This document shows, piece after piece, positions 48,295-56,426 of a stretch of DNA of 64,000 bases. Origin of the DNA: Lacicoccus alkaliphilus DSM 16010 (GTDB taxonomy: Bacteria > Bacillota > Bacilli > Staphylococcales > Salinicoccaceae); assembly GCF_900142805.1 (NCBI RefSeq), contig NZ_FRCF01000003.1, positions 186,001 to 250,000 on the forward strand, in the 5' to 3' direction. The notes below the pieces were generated by a model. It did no database searches. It was not told where the DNA came from and worked only from the letters and a program-made list of their open reading frames with translations. Both the position numbers and the translations under genes were made by a program. Within the stretch, counting starts at the first letter, position 1. Every line of letters begins with the position of its first letter.

Positions 48295-48732
48295 ATGCAT
48301 CAAACATTTATGGCAAATGAAGCTAACATTGAGCGCAAATGGTATGTAATTGATGCTGAAGGTCAGACGCTCGGTCGCCTGTCTTCAGAAGTTGCATCAA
48401 TACTACGCGGTAAATATAAAACGACTTTCACACCACACGTCGACACTGGTGATTATGTGATCATCCTTAACGCCGGTAAGATTGAAATGACAGGTAATAA
48501 GGCACAGGACAAAATGTACTACAAGCACACTGGATATATCGGTAACATGAAATCAATTTCAGCCGGTGAACTGAGGGAGAAAAACCCTGTACGTCTTCTG
48601 GAGAAGTCCATCAAAGGCATGCTTCCTAAGAACTCACTTGGACGTAAGCAGGCCAAAAAACTTTTTGTGTATGCAGAAGATACGCATCCACATGAAGCAC
48701 AACAACCAGAAAGCTATACGCTTCGCGGATAA
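48295..48732 (+). CDS. rplM: 50S ribosomal protein L13
   Basis: 145 residues, start [18 protein letters not shown] as in staphylococci. [15 protein letters not shown] and [13 protein letters not shown] segments are diagnostic. Early 23S assembly protein. CAGGAGGAA upstream. Confidence 0.98.
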   Translation: MHQTFMANEANIERKWYVIDAEGQTLGRLSSEVASILRGKYKTTFTPHVDTGDYVIILNAGKIEMTGNKAQDKMYYKHTGYIGNMKSISAGELREKNPVRLLEKSIKGMLPKNSLGRKQAKKLFVYAEDTHPHEAQQPESYTLRG

Positions 48733-48753
48733 GAATAGGAGGGAATTGATTAA

Positions 48754-49146
48754 ATGGCTAAAGTAGAATATTATGGAACAGGTCGTCGTAAAACATCAGT
48801 TGCACGCGTACGTTTAGTACCGGGAGAAGGAAATGTCACGGTCAATGGCCGCGACATGAGAGAGTACCTCCCGTTTGAAAGTCTGATCCTTGACTTGAAT
48901 CAACCATTCGCAGTTACGGAAACAGAAGGTAACTACGATGTGAAGGTCAATGTCAATGGCGGTGGATTCACAGGTCAGGCACAGGCAATCCGTCACGGAA
49001 TCGCAAGAGCATTGCTTGAAGCGGATCCTGAATACCGTGGTCCACTTAAGAGAGCAGGACTCCTTACACGTGACCCGCGTATGGTCGAGCGTAAGAAGCC
49101 GGGTCTTAAAAAGGCACGTCGTGCGCCACAGTTCTCAAAACGTTAA
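48754..49146 (+). CDS. rpsI: 30S ribosomal protein S9
   Basis: 130 residues; [16 protein letters not shown] start and [12 protein letters not shown] end, the last Lys-Arg reaching the P-site tRNA. AGGAGGG upstream. Confidence 0.98.
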   Translation: MAKVEYYGTGRRKTSVARVRLVPGEGNVTVNGRDMREYLPFESLILDLNQPFAVTETEGNYDVKVNVNGGGFTGQAQAIRHGIARALLEADPEYRGPLKRAGLLTRDPRMVERKKPGLKKARRAPQFSKR

Positions 49147-49163
49147 TATATCACCATATATCG

Positions 49164-49198
49164 AAAAGCACTTCCCAAAGATTGGGGAGTGCTTTTTT
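49164..49198 (+). terminator. Terminator after rpsI
   Basis: AAAAGCACTTCCC pairs with GGGGAGTGCTTTT (13 bp, one G-U), then T-rich. Confidence 0.92.
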
Positions 49199-49373
49199 GT
49201 ATCAAAATGAAATTGTATCAAGGTGACATGGTGTGTACACTGAAAAGTGAAAAGAATAGGTCCCTCTTCGTCCATTCTGGAGTAGGGACAGAAAAATCCG
49301 GGTATTTATTACTACAATTGTTGGGTTCCATCCTGCATGTTTTGCGAAATGAATAGGATTGAAGGGGATATGA

Positions 49374-50195
49374 ATGACAATCCGGATAAAACGCTTCTTC
49401 AAAAAGCTGGTCCACCATTCCATAAAAGATAAAGTGTTTGATATGGCTGCACAGCTTTCTTATTATCTGCTGCTTGCGATATTCCCATTTTTGATTTTAA
49501 TATTCACCTTAATGCGTTTTCTGCCGATCTCAACCGGGACGGTACTGGATATTATCAGCCCGTACGCACCCGAGGGGTCAATGCAGCTGATCGAAGAGAA
49601 TTTGTATCAGGTGCTCGAGGTTACAAGGGGGGACTTATTGTCGCTCAGCATGATAGCGACGATATGGCTGTCTGCATTGGGCGCCAGTGCATTGGTACGG
49701 ACATTGAACAGTGCCCACCGGGTGGAAGAAAGCAGGCCTTTCCTTAAGGCTGTCAGTGTTGCCATCCTGCTTGCCATCGGTATGGTCCTGGGTGTCATCG
49801 TCTCTTTAACATTGCTGGTGTTTGGAAGGGAGATCGGGTTGTCCGTTTCTTCCTTATTGGGGTTCGACCCCGATTTCCTGCAGGATTGGAACACATTCCG
49901 CTGGACGTTCAGTTCCATTATATTGATAGTCGTGGTTGCCGGTCTGTATTACTTTGCGCCGAATAAAAAGTTGCGCATTCTCGACATCATCCCCGGAACA
50001 TTGTTCGCTGTGATTGGATGGCAGCTGGCTTCGCTCGGGTTCTCATTCTACGTGAGCATTGCTGATTATTCCATTATTTACGGGAATCTTGGAACCATCA
50101 TCATTTTATTGATCTGGTTATATTTATCTTCCCTCATAATTTTAATAGGCGGTGAGATCAACGCCATCAGAGGCGATAAAAGAAGGGAAAAGTAG
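49374..50195 (+). CDS. YihY/BrkB family membrane protein
   Basis: 273 residues, six to seven helices, with AAQLSYYLLLAIFPFLILIF start and SALGASALVRTLNSAH and YGNLGTIIILLIWLYLSSLIILIGGEINA ends. The family is widespread and lacks a settled role; an older ribonuclease BN annotation is wrong. GAAGGGGA precedes ATG 49374. The 175 bases before it contain no gene, only a GTCCCT/AGGGAC arm pair. Confidence 0.88.
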   Translation: MTIRIKRFFKKLVHHSIKDKVFDMAAQLSYYLLLAIFPFLILIFTLMRFLPISTGTVLDIISPYAPEGSMQLIEENLYQVLEVTRGDLLSLSMIATIWLSALGASALVRTLNSAHRVEESRPFLKAVSVAILLAIGMVLGVIVSLTLLVFGREIGLSVSSLLGFDPDFLQDWNTFRWTFSSIILIVVVAGLYYFAPNKKLRILDIIPGTLFAVIGWQLASLGFSFYVSIADYSIIYGNLGTIIILLIWLYLSSLIILIGGEINAIRGDKRREK

Positions 50196-50274
50196 AAGGA
50201 TCATCCCCGTTTAGTTCATTTGCAGTAGTTGGACTGCAGGCGGAAGAGGCGCAGTGTGGAGGGGCGTGTACATT

Positions 50275-51030
50275 ATGGAAATGCAGTTTGAAATGTGGAG
50301 TACTTTTCATTACTTTATGATTGTATCCCCATTCATCCTTGGGATTGGCCTGTATAAAATGACACAGGATAAATCCTTTGCCTTAAAAAGAAAAGTGGCC
50401 CTGGTGATGGGAGCGGTCCTGGTGGTCATATTAGCCTCCAGGCAGATTTACATTTTCAACGAATACGGCTTGGGCCCTGAAGTCTTTCCTTTCCAGGTCT
50501 GTCACTTTGGCAACATTCTATTGCTTATCGTTGCGCTCAATAAAAATTATCGTGTAATCGGTACGATCGCCTGGTGCCTGAACTTCCCAGCAGGCCTGGC
50601 ATCCGTCATATTTGCCGATGGGCTGGAAAACTACAGTAATGCACTCGATATTCAAGGGCTTGCATATATTGCAGGACATACACTGATTGTAGCGGCGGGC
50701 CTTTATTTGTTGTTGACGGGAATGATCCGGGTCGACCGGAAGACACTTTTAAAATCGTATATCATTCTGGTGCCGGTATATTTACTGTCGGTCATGGTGA
50801 ATAACTGGTTTGTCGGGATTTTTGGTGAGGTTTCCAATTATTTTTATACCTATGCACCGGAAGCGGGTACGCCTTTAGAGGACTTTTATAATCTTGGTTC
50901 CACCATCAATGTAGCAGGCCTTACATTCAACCCGGTCTATCTTATCATCCTTGCAATCGCAGGTGCCCTGGTGATGTATGTGATGTATTGGCTGGCGCAG
51001 CTGCGATATATCATAAAGAAGAGAGTCTGA
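50275..51030 (+). CDS. YwaF/TIGR02206 family membrane protein
   Basis: 251 residues from ATG 50275; GGAGGGG is 10 bases upstream. Six to seven helices with PFQVCHFGNILLLIVAL and NYFYTYAPEAGTPLEDFYNLG, typical of the TIGR02206 integral membrane family. Function unknown. Upstream GTG codons (50254, 50266) are possible but less likely. Confidence 0.85.
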   Translation: MEMQFEMWSTFHYFMIVSPFILGIGLYKMTQDKSFALKRKVALVMGAVLVVILASRQIYIFNEYGLGPEVFPFQVCHFGNILLLIVALNKNYRVIGTIAWCLNFPAGLASVIFADGLENYSNALDIQGLAYIAGHTLIVAAGLYLLLTGMIRVDRKTLLKSYIILVPVYLLSVMVNNWFVGIFGEVSNYFYTYAPEAGTPLEDFYNLGSTINVAGLTFNPVYLIILAIAGALVMYVMYWLAQLRYIIKKRV

Positions 51031-51181
51031 TCTGTACTTTTCCCATCGTAAGTTTTAATATGTGCAACCGGGAATCATGAAGTATTGGCAGCTGAAACGT
51101 GATCTCATTACTAAACAATTTTATTCCTCCACACTGAGAATTTTAAATTTTTTTTATTGTACAATTATAATAAAGGGAGGG

Positions 51182-51392
51182 ATGGCCATGTCGGTCACTA
51201 CTTATTCCAACGCCCGTAAAAATTTCAAAGCATTGATAGGGCAGGTGTTCTGAACGGTATAGGTAAATCTGAAAAGCTGAAAGGCAACTTAAACAGCTTT
51301 TACAGTCGGCTATAGACAGTGAACACTTTCTGGTATATAGAGTGACGGAAAACCAGGTACAGATCATTTCCTGCAGATATCATTACAAGTGA
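51182..51392 (+). pseudogene. Wreck of a YefM-YoeB (Axe-Txe) toxin-antitoxin locus
   Basis: From ATG 51188, SVTTYSNARKNFKALIGQV matches the first 20 residues of YefM/Axe antitoxins. It then breaks. From 51253 the next frame reads NGIGKSEKLKGNLNSFYSRL, the C-terminal half of YoeB/Txe. After one lost base at 51311-51312 it continues IDSEHFLVYRVTENQVQ and IISCRYHYK to a stop at 51392, including the YoeB end with the catalytic His-Tyr. The antitoxin's last two thirds and the toxin's first half are deleted. A TATAAT (51166-51171) and GGGAGG remain upstream. No toxin can be made. Confidence 0.82.
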
Positions 51393-51399
51393 CGGCATC

Positions 51400-51759
51400 C
51401 TAGATATAAACAACAATGTCCACCGACTCACCATTGATATAAAAATTCAGAGTGTGCGCATCCAAATCGACGTCAATGCTGTACAACATCAATTCTCCTC
51501 CTTCACCGGGTTCTTCAAAATGTACATTCAATGCATCGCCATCTTCATCTGCCGTCCATTCCGTGCCGGTCTCCACATAAGCATATACAGTGCTATTTGC
51601 ATCCTCCGTCTCAATTACGAAACTGTCTCCATGTTCAGGCTCTTCGACACCAGCCGATTCCAGCACCTCGACCGGCTGTTCCTCTCCATTGGAAACACCG
51701 GCGTCGCCGCATGCCGCCAGAAATATTGACAAAACTGCAGATAATAAAAAATACTTGAT
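51400..51759 (-). CDS. Small lipoprotein with apparent ATC start
   Basis: In frame with the mature protein, the codons ATC AAG TAT TTT TTA TTA (51759 downward) encode a full signal peptide ending in lipobox LAAC (Cys17), and GGGAGGG lies 7 bases before the ATC. The first usual start codon, TTG 51732, falls in the signal peptide and lacks a ribosome site. Mature part of about 100 acidic, beta-rich residues; function unknown. Either ATC initiates weakly, or the start has mutated and the gene is silenced. Confidence 0.6.
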   Translation of the reverse strand: MKYFLLSAVLSIFLAACGDAGVSNGEEQPVEVLESAGVEEPEHGDSFVIETEDANSTVYAYVETGTEWTADEDGDALNVHFEEPGEGGELMLYSIDVDLDAHTLNFYINGESVDIVVYI

Positions 51760-51918
51760 TGGATAACCCTCCCATCACTTTACAGTTTCTATTATATCCA
51801 TGGTGACACAGATACAGTGATAAGCGGAAGATAAAAGCTTTATGAATAAAAGGCCCTCACAGTTTATGATAGTATGAAATTAATCGAATCAAACGAAAAC
51901 AGTGAGGGGGAGACAGGT

Positions 51919-52749
51919 ATGTCTGATATGGTATTCAGGCTGGGGAAGAAGAAGTACAGGGTGGACAGCGGCTGGGCAGAAGGCGTGGCACAATACATCA
52001 AGAATGTATCGGCTGTTTCATATAATGAAGAATATATATACGTGCTGCAGAGGAGTGACCCATTCATGCTCGTCTTAACGACCGAAGGTGAGCTGGTGGA
52101 CCGATGGCATGATGAAGCGGTGAGGGATGCGCATTACCTTGAAGTGAGCCCGGACGGTGAAGTGTACGTAGTGGAAAGGGACCGGCACAGGGTCCTCGTC
52201 TTCAATAAGCAGGGAGAATTGCTCCGTACCATGGGTGGCGAGACCGAACCGGGAGATGTGGGGGAGCCGTTCAACCACCCCTCGGATATCGCCTTTTCAA
52301 AGGAAGGCGATATTTTCGTGGCGGACGGTTACGGCAATGCGCATGTCCACCACTTCAATGATGCAGGTGACCTGCTTAACACGTGGGGCGGCCTCGGAAC
52401 GGAGCAAGGCCGCTTCATGACACCGCATGCCATTCTGGTCGACCAAACAGAAAGGGTGCTGGTGACGGACCGGGAGAACAACCGGGTGCAGATCTTCAGC
52501 CGGGACGGGAGTTACTTGAAGGAACTGAACAACGTCTTCCATCCGATGGATATATGTGAAGACGATGAGGGTTTCATCTACGTCACGGATCAGGTGCCGT
52601 CCCTTCATGTTTTCAACACAGCAGGTGGATTCATCGGCAGATGCCGGACGCTCGGCACTTTCGGACATGGCATCACCGTCGATGCACAGGGAGATATTTA
52701 TATTGCGGAGATGCTGCCCGACGGCCTGACAAAACTGACAGGTCTCTGA
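51919..52749 (+). CDS. NHL-type beta-propeller protein (PAL-like)
   Basis: 276 residues from ATG 51919 (GGGGGAG 6 bases upstream). Six blades, each with xGxIYVxDxxNxRVxxF-like ends: VYVVERDRHRVLVF, IFVADGYGNAHVHHF, VLVTDRENNRVQIF, IYVTDQVPSLHVF, IYIAEMLPDGL. Similar proteins are annotated as peptidyl-alpha-hydroxyglycine amidating lyase-like, but the role in bacteria is unproven. No signal peptide, so cytosolic. Confidence 0.82.
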   Translation: MSDMVFRLGKKKYRVDSGWAEGVAQYIKNVSAVSYNEEYIYVLQRSDPFMLVLTTEGELVDRWHDEAVRDAHYLEVSPDGEVYVVERDRHRVLVFNKQGELLRTMGGETEPGDVGEPFNHPSDIAFSKEGDIFVADGYGNAHVHHFNDAGDLLNTWGGLGTEQGRFMTPHAILVDQTERVLVTDRENNRVQIFSRDGSYLKELNNVFHPMDICEDDEGFIYVTDQVPSLHVFNTAGGFIGRCRTLGTFGHGITVDAQGDIYIAEMLPDGLTKLTGL

Positions 52750-52779
52750 TTCACATATTACATTTAAGGAGGTCAGGTC

Positions 52780-53529
52780 ATGATCAAGGAAATGGATCGA
52801 TTTTTGGGGAATCCGTCAGGCGGTCTGGATGAGTATATTTCAAGCTATATGAAGCGGGTGCCGTTTGAGAACATCGACGTTCAGAATGAAGTGCCGATAT
52901 CATTGGCGCTTGAGGACATCTTCGATAAAATCATTATATGCGGGCGCGGTGGTTTCTGTTATGAGATGAATACGCTGTTCAGGCAATACTTGAATGCGAA
53001 AGGTTATAATGCTTACAATGTATCAGCGACCGTGAAACATCCGGACGGCTGGACGCGTGAAGGGAGCCATATGTCGACACTGGTGAAGTCGGATGACTTA
53101 TATGTGGCGGATGTCGGATTCGGTGACCTGCCCTTGAAAGCCATGCCGATCAGGCCTGTTGAAGAAGCGGTCGTCATCGATGATGTGAACGGCCGGTACC
53201 GTGCAGTTGAAACAGACAGTGGATTCGAAGTGCAGAAGGATGGGGGCGAGGGGTTCGAAACATTGTACAGGGGCGGCTTCACACCGCGGGAAATTGAAGA
53301 TTTCCAGGATAACCTGGAGTACAATCAGCATCACCCGGACTCCATATTCGTCAGGAAATTGATTGTTACACAGCCTAAGAGTGACGGCCGCGTCTCCATG
53401 TCGGAAAGCAGCCTGACGATCACAAAGCACGGTGAAAAAGAGAAGTTTGAAGTGAACAGACATAATTACGGGAAGTTTTTAAATGACCACTTCAACCTCA
53501 ATGTCGAAGTGAAGCGGCTTGAAAAATGA
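52780..53529 (+). CDS. Arylamine N-acetyltransferase
   Basis: 249 residues, acetyl-CoA dependent acetylation of arylamines and hydrazines. Catalytic triad visible: Cys60 in GRGGFCYEMN, His97 in EGSHMS, Asp111 in VADVGFGD. AAGGAGG precedes ATG 52780. 30 bases after the propeller gene, likely the same transcript. Confidence 0.93.
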   Translation: MIKEMDRFLGNPSGGLDEYISSYMKRVPFENIDVQNEVPISLALEDIFDKIIICGRGGFCYEMNTLFRQYLNAKGYNAYNVSATVKHPDGWTREGSHMSTLVKSDDLYVADVGFGDLPLKAMPIRPVEEAVVIDDVNGRYRAVETDSGFEVQKDGGEGFETLYRGGFTPREIEDFQDNLEYNQHHPDSIFVRKLIVTQPKSDGRVSMSESSLTITKHGEKEKFEVNRHNYGKFLNDHFNLNVEVKRLEK

Positions 53530-53568
53530 GATAAGCGCACCAGCCTTATAGGCAGGTGCGCTTATCAT
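53530..53568. terminator. Terminator between NAT and aldo/keto reductase genes
   Basis: GATAAGCGCACC pairs with GGTGCGCTTATC, 12 bp, with weak T tracts on both sides; serves convergent genes. Confidence 0.75.
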
Positions 53569-53579
53569 TTCAATGATGA

Positions 53580-54386
53580 TTACAGTGAACTGATGCGTCC
53601 ATGGTCTTCTGCCGTCAGTTCAAAGTCGAAGATATCCAGGCTCTCGGCCTGGCGGTCTTTATTGTGGGATTTCGGGATGACGATGACCTCACGCTCAATC
53701 TGATAGCGCAGGACGACCTGGGCTGCCGTCTTGCCGTACTGTTCACCAATCTCCGAGAGAACCTGCTCCGCTTCACCCTCGATGCCGCCGAGCGGGCCCC
53801 ATGCGACGGTCGCAATGCCATTCTTGTAATTATGACCGATCAATTCATCATTCCAGTTGCCGACGTTGGACTTGATCTGATTCACAACCGGTCTGATATC
53901 TCCTTTTTCAAGGATCAGGTCGATATGCTCAGTTTCGAAATTGGAGACGCCAATTGATTTGAATACACCGCGTTCATAATAGTTTTCCAAAATGCCCCAT
54001 GCTTCGAGGATTTCATCGTCATTGTCCCACGGGAAGTGGATGAGGAATGAATCGAAATAATCCGTCTGCAGTTTCTCCAGGCTCTTTTCAATTTCAGCAT
54101 GCGCCCACTCTGCGCCTTTGTAGCCATCCATCGTATTGAGCTTCGTCGTGATGAAGAAATTTTCACGTGGAACTGAAGATTTCGCGAGGCCCTCCCCGAC
54201 GACTTCTTCATTGTTGTAAAGCTGTGCCGAGTCGAAATGACGGTAGCCGTTTTCAATTGCCCAGTCCACTTCCTCAGTGTCCCCCCGCAGGGTGCCTGAA
54301 AACTGATTGCCTTCCTTGCCGTAAGTGTTTGTACCGATGCCGATGATCGGGATTTCCACGGCATCATTCAATTTGATATGCTTCAT
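53580..54386 (-). CDS. Aldo/keto reductase
   Basis: 268 residues, NADPH-dependent TIM-barrel reductase. Catalytic tetrad D52, Y57, K82 and H117 (FDSAQLY, TTKL, LIHFPW). C-terminal IPKSHNKDR is the cofactor phosphate site. AGGAGG upstream of ATG 54386. Substrate unknown. Confidence 0.94.
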   Translation of the reverse strand: MKHIKLNDAVEIPIIGIGTNTYGKEGNQFSGTLRGDTEEVDWAIENGYRHFDSAQLYNNEEVVGEGLAKSSVPRENFFITTKLNTMDGYKGAEWAHAEIEKSLEKLQTDYFDSFLIHFPWDNDDEILEAWGILENYYERGVFKSIGVSNFETEHIDLILEKGDIRPVVNQIKSNVGNWNDELIGHNYKNGIATVAWGPLGGIEGEAEQVLSEIGEQYGKTAAQVVLRYQIEREVIVIPKSHNKDRQAESLDIFDFELTAEDHGRISSL

Positions 54387-54450
54387 GTCATTCCTCCTAT
54401 ATTGTAACCCTCATATTAGCTCTACCCGGAGGTAATGACAATCAATCTGT

Positions 54451-54597
54451 TCATACTTCCCTCTCAACAGGGCTGTGCTTCTTCACCTCAGCCAGCTCGC
54501 TTTTTACCGAGAAGTGATGAAATATGGTTAGAGCAAGCACGATGGCACTGAGCATGTTGGACAGGAGTATCCCGCATAAGAGCAGTTTATTGGTCAT
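54451..54597 (-). CDS. Membrane micro-protein (48 aa)
   Basis: Starts MTNKLLLCGILLSNMLSAIV, one helix of about 26 residues, then a charged cytosolic tail ending in HSPVEREV. AGAGGTGAA lies 6 bases before ATG 54597. Unknown role; supported by ribosome site and clean helix-plus-tail layout only. Confidence 0.5.
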   Translation of the reverse strand: MTNKLLLCGILLSNMLSAIVLALTIFHHFSVKSELAEVKKHSPVEREV

Positions 54598-54699
54598 CAG
54601 GGTTCACCTCTTTTGACTTGGATTGACTTAATGGAGTGCATTTACATATAAGTTACCCGGCTTAATGGAGATTAAGCATGGAGTCGGAGCTGACATTTT

Positions 54700-55137
54700 T
54701 CAATAGATTCTTTCGAATGCCTCACACACCACCTTCACTTTTTCATTGAAGGTCATGCCGTGCGCGGCGTACTCTCCCTCGAAGAATTCAAGATGGACTT
54801 TGCGCCAATATCGGAGGGAGCGGTCGCCTTCGCCTTCCTTCCATGCAAAATCCTCACCGACTTCATCGAACGGCATGACATTGACATGAGTCGTCCGTAT
54901 GATGCAGACGGCTACTCCTTTCGAATCCAGGATGATGCTGAAATCGCCGGGCTTCGGCAGCGGCTCATTTTCCAGTTCGTAAAGTGCATAGGCCGATGCT
55001 GTCGCTGTCTTGATGCCTTTCAGTGTAAGTTCCGCAAGCTCATCCGGCGCAGCGCCGTACGCCCATGCGACGTATGTATCACCTTCGTGTTCCGGATGTT
55101 CCTTTAAGTATTTATTCCATAACTTTTCGGCTTCCAT
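54700..55137 (-). CDS. ASCH domain protein
   Basis: 145 residues. ASCH core with LTLKGIKTATASAYALYELENEPLPKPGD-type start, where the GxKxxT Lys and Thr are kept, and YWRKVHLEFF near the end. ASCH proteins bind RNA or modified nucleosides; some hydrolyse N4-acetylcytidine, though those are shorter. Function here open. Confidence 0.87.
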   Translation of the reverse strand: MEAEKLWNKYLKEHPEHEGDTYVAWAYGAAPDELAELTLKGIKTATASAYALYELENEPLPKPGDFSIILDSKGVAVCIIRTTHVNVMPFDEVGEDFAWKEGEGDRSLRYWRKVHLEFFEGEYAAHGMTFNEKVKVVCEAFERIY

Positions 55138-55224
55138 CCCTTATCCTCTTTTCCCCAAAGAATTTCTTCATGTGACATATATCGTAATCATATCACTGCT
55201 TAAGGAGATTTTCACATTGTCATG

Positions 55225-55254
55225 AAGAAAGCACTTCCCGGACGGGAAGTGCTT
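55225..55254 (-). terminator. Terminator after SDR gene
   Basis: AAGCACTTCCC pairs with GGGAAGTGCTT around GGAC, T-rich tail on the minus strand. The stem sequence resembles the rpsI terminator. Confidence 0.82.
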
Positions 55255-55262
55255 CAGCGTGT

Positions 55263-55979
55263 TTAAGGGTTGTTCGACCACAGGCCGGCATTTTTCAAGA
55301 CGACGCGTGGGTTCAGTTTCAATTGGGCGACCATCAGTTCCGCCATATCTTCCGGCTGCATGACTTTCTCCGGGTTACCGTCTGTAAGGTTCAGTTCGAC
55401 CGCCATGTCAGTTGCGACCGTGCTCGGAGTCAGTGTCGTGACACGGATATTCTTCTTGCGCACTTCCATCATCAATGACTCGCTCAGCCCGATGACTGCA
55501 GCTTTTGAAGCGGAATAGGCACTTGTGACGGGTCCGCCCTTCTGGCCGGCGGTGGATGAAATGTTTATGATGTCGCCTGTTTCCCGTTCAAGCATTTCAG
55601 GCAGTACCGCACGTGTCGTGTAATATAAACCGTTCACATTGACGTTCATGATGTTCGTCCATTCTTCAGGAGTGAGATCCATGAAGCTGCCGAACTTTGA
55701 AATTCCGGCATTGTTCACGAGTATGTCGATCGGACCGAGTGCATTGCGGATGGATTCGACCGCAGAAGTGATGGCGTCGATATCAGCAACATCGGCTGCA
55801 GCAGTCGCCGTCTGCACGTCATACTGTTCAAGCTCCTTGGCAACACGCTCCAGGTTTTCAGGCGTACGCCCGACAAGCCCGACGTGTATGCCCTCCTTGG
55901 CGAATGCGATTGCGGTTGCACGGCCGATACCGCGGCCCGCACCTGTGATGAGTGCCACTTTACCTTCAATTTTCTGCAT
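55263..55979 (-). CDS. SDR family 3-ketoacyl-ACP reductase-like oxidoreductase
   Basis: 238 residues. Cofactor motif TGAGRGIG (12-19), NNAG (89-92), catalytic Ser141 or 142, Tyr155 and Lys159 (YSASK). Similar to FabG-like proteins outside fatty-acid operons, so probably not the essential FabG. AAAGGAG upstream of ATG 55979. Confidence 0.92.
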   Translation of the reverse strand: MQKIEGKVALITGAGRGIGRATAIAFAKEGIHVGLVGRTPENLERVAKELEQYDVQTATAAADVADIDAITSAVESIRNALGPIDILVNNAGISKFGSFMDLTPEEWTNIMNVNVNGLYYTTRAVLPEMLERETGDIINISSTAGQKGGPVTSAYSASKAAVIGLSESLMMEVRKKNIRVTTLTPSTVATDMAVELNLTDGNPEKVMQPEDMAELMVAQLKLNPRVVLKNAGLWSNNP

Positions 55980-56426
55980 GTATACTGCTCCTTTACAAAT
56001 TACTTTCTAATATATCTAACCACAGGAATTTCAAGTTGTGAAGAATTTCGGCTTAAGCGTCTCTCTGGCTTTGATTGGTGCCATACTCTGTAAACTTTCA
56101 AATAAACCACTATATTTATTCATTTATTTATATTTATGTAAATATTATCTTTAATTTTAAATGTTTAACTAAAATTAGTGATGTTGCAACTATTTTGACG
56201 CCTGAATCAGAAATAAAAAAATTAATTTATGGAAGCGTTTATTTCATTATGGGGGGTATGGTTAGATAAGTGCCAGATATGCTCATGAAGGCGCTTTAGC
56301 CATTTTTCCCCCTTCAATATCACTGGTATTTATGTTAGGTTAACTAAGGTAACTTTCCGAAACAAAATGATAATTGCGTTTATTCGGAAACATATACATA
56401 AAAAAATTTTTCTATGGAGGGATTCA
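55980..56426. other. AT-rich spacer before the BCCT gene
   Basis: No gene seen in 447 bases. Strongly A+T rich between about 56090 and 56250. A cre-like sequence, ATGGAAGCGTTTAT at 56229-56242, has one or two mismatches to the CcpA consensus. A repeat pair AGGTTAAC / AGGTAAC lies at about 56336-56352. Either could bear on regulation of the BCCT operon. Confidence 0.45.

Noticed and set aside
51062-51253. 63-residue frame before the TA relic as a gene
   Set aside because: Only its last 20 residues resemble anything (YefM start); the rest is promoter-like sequence.
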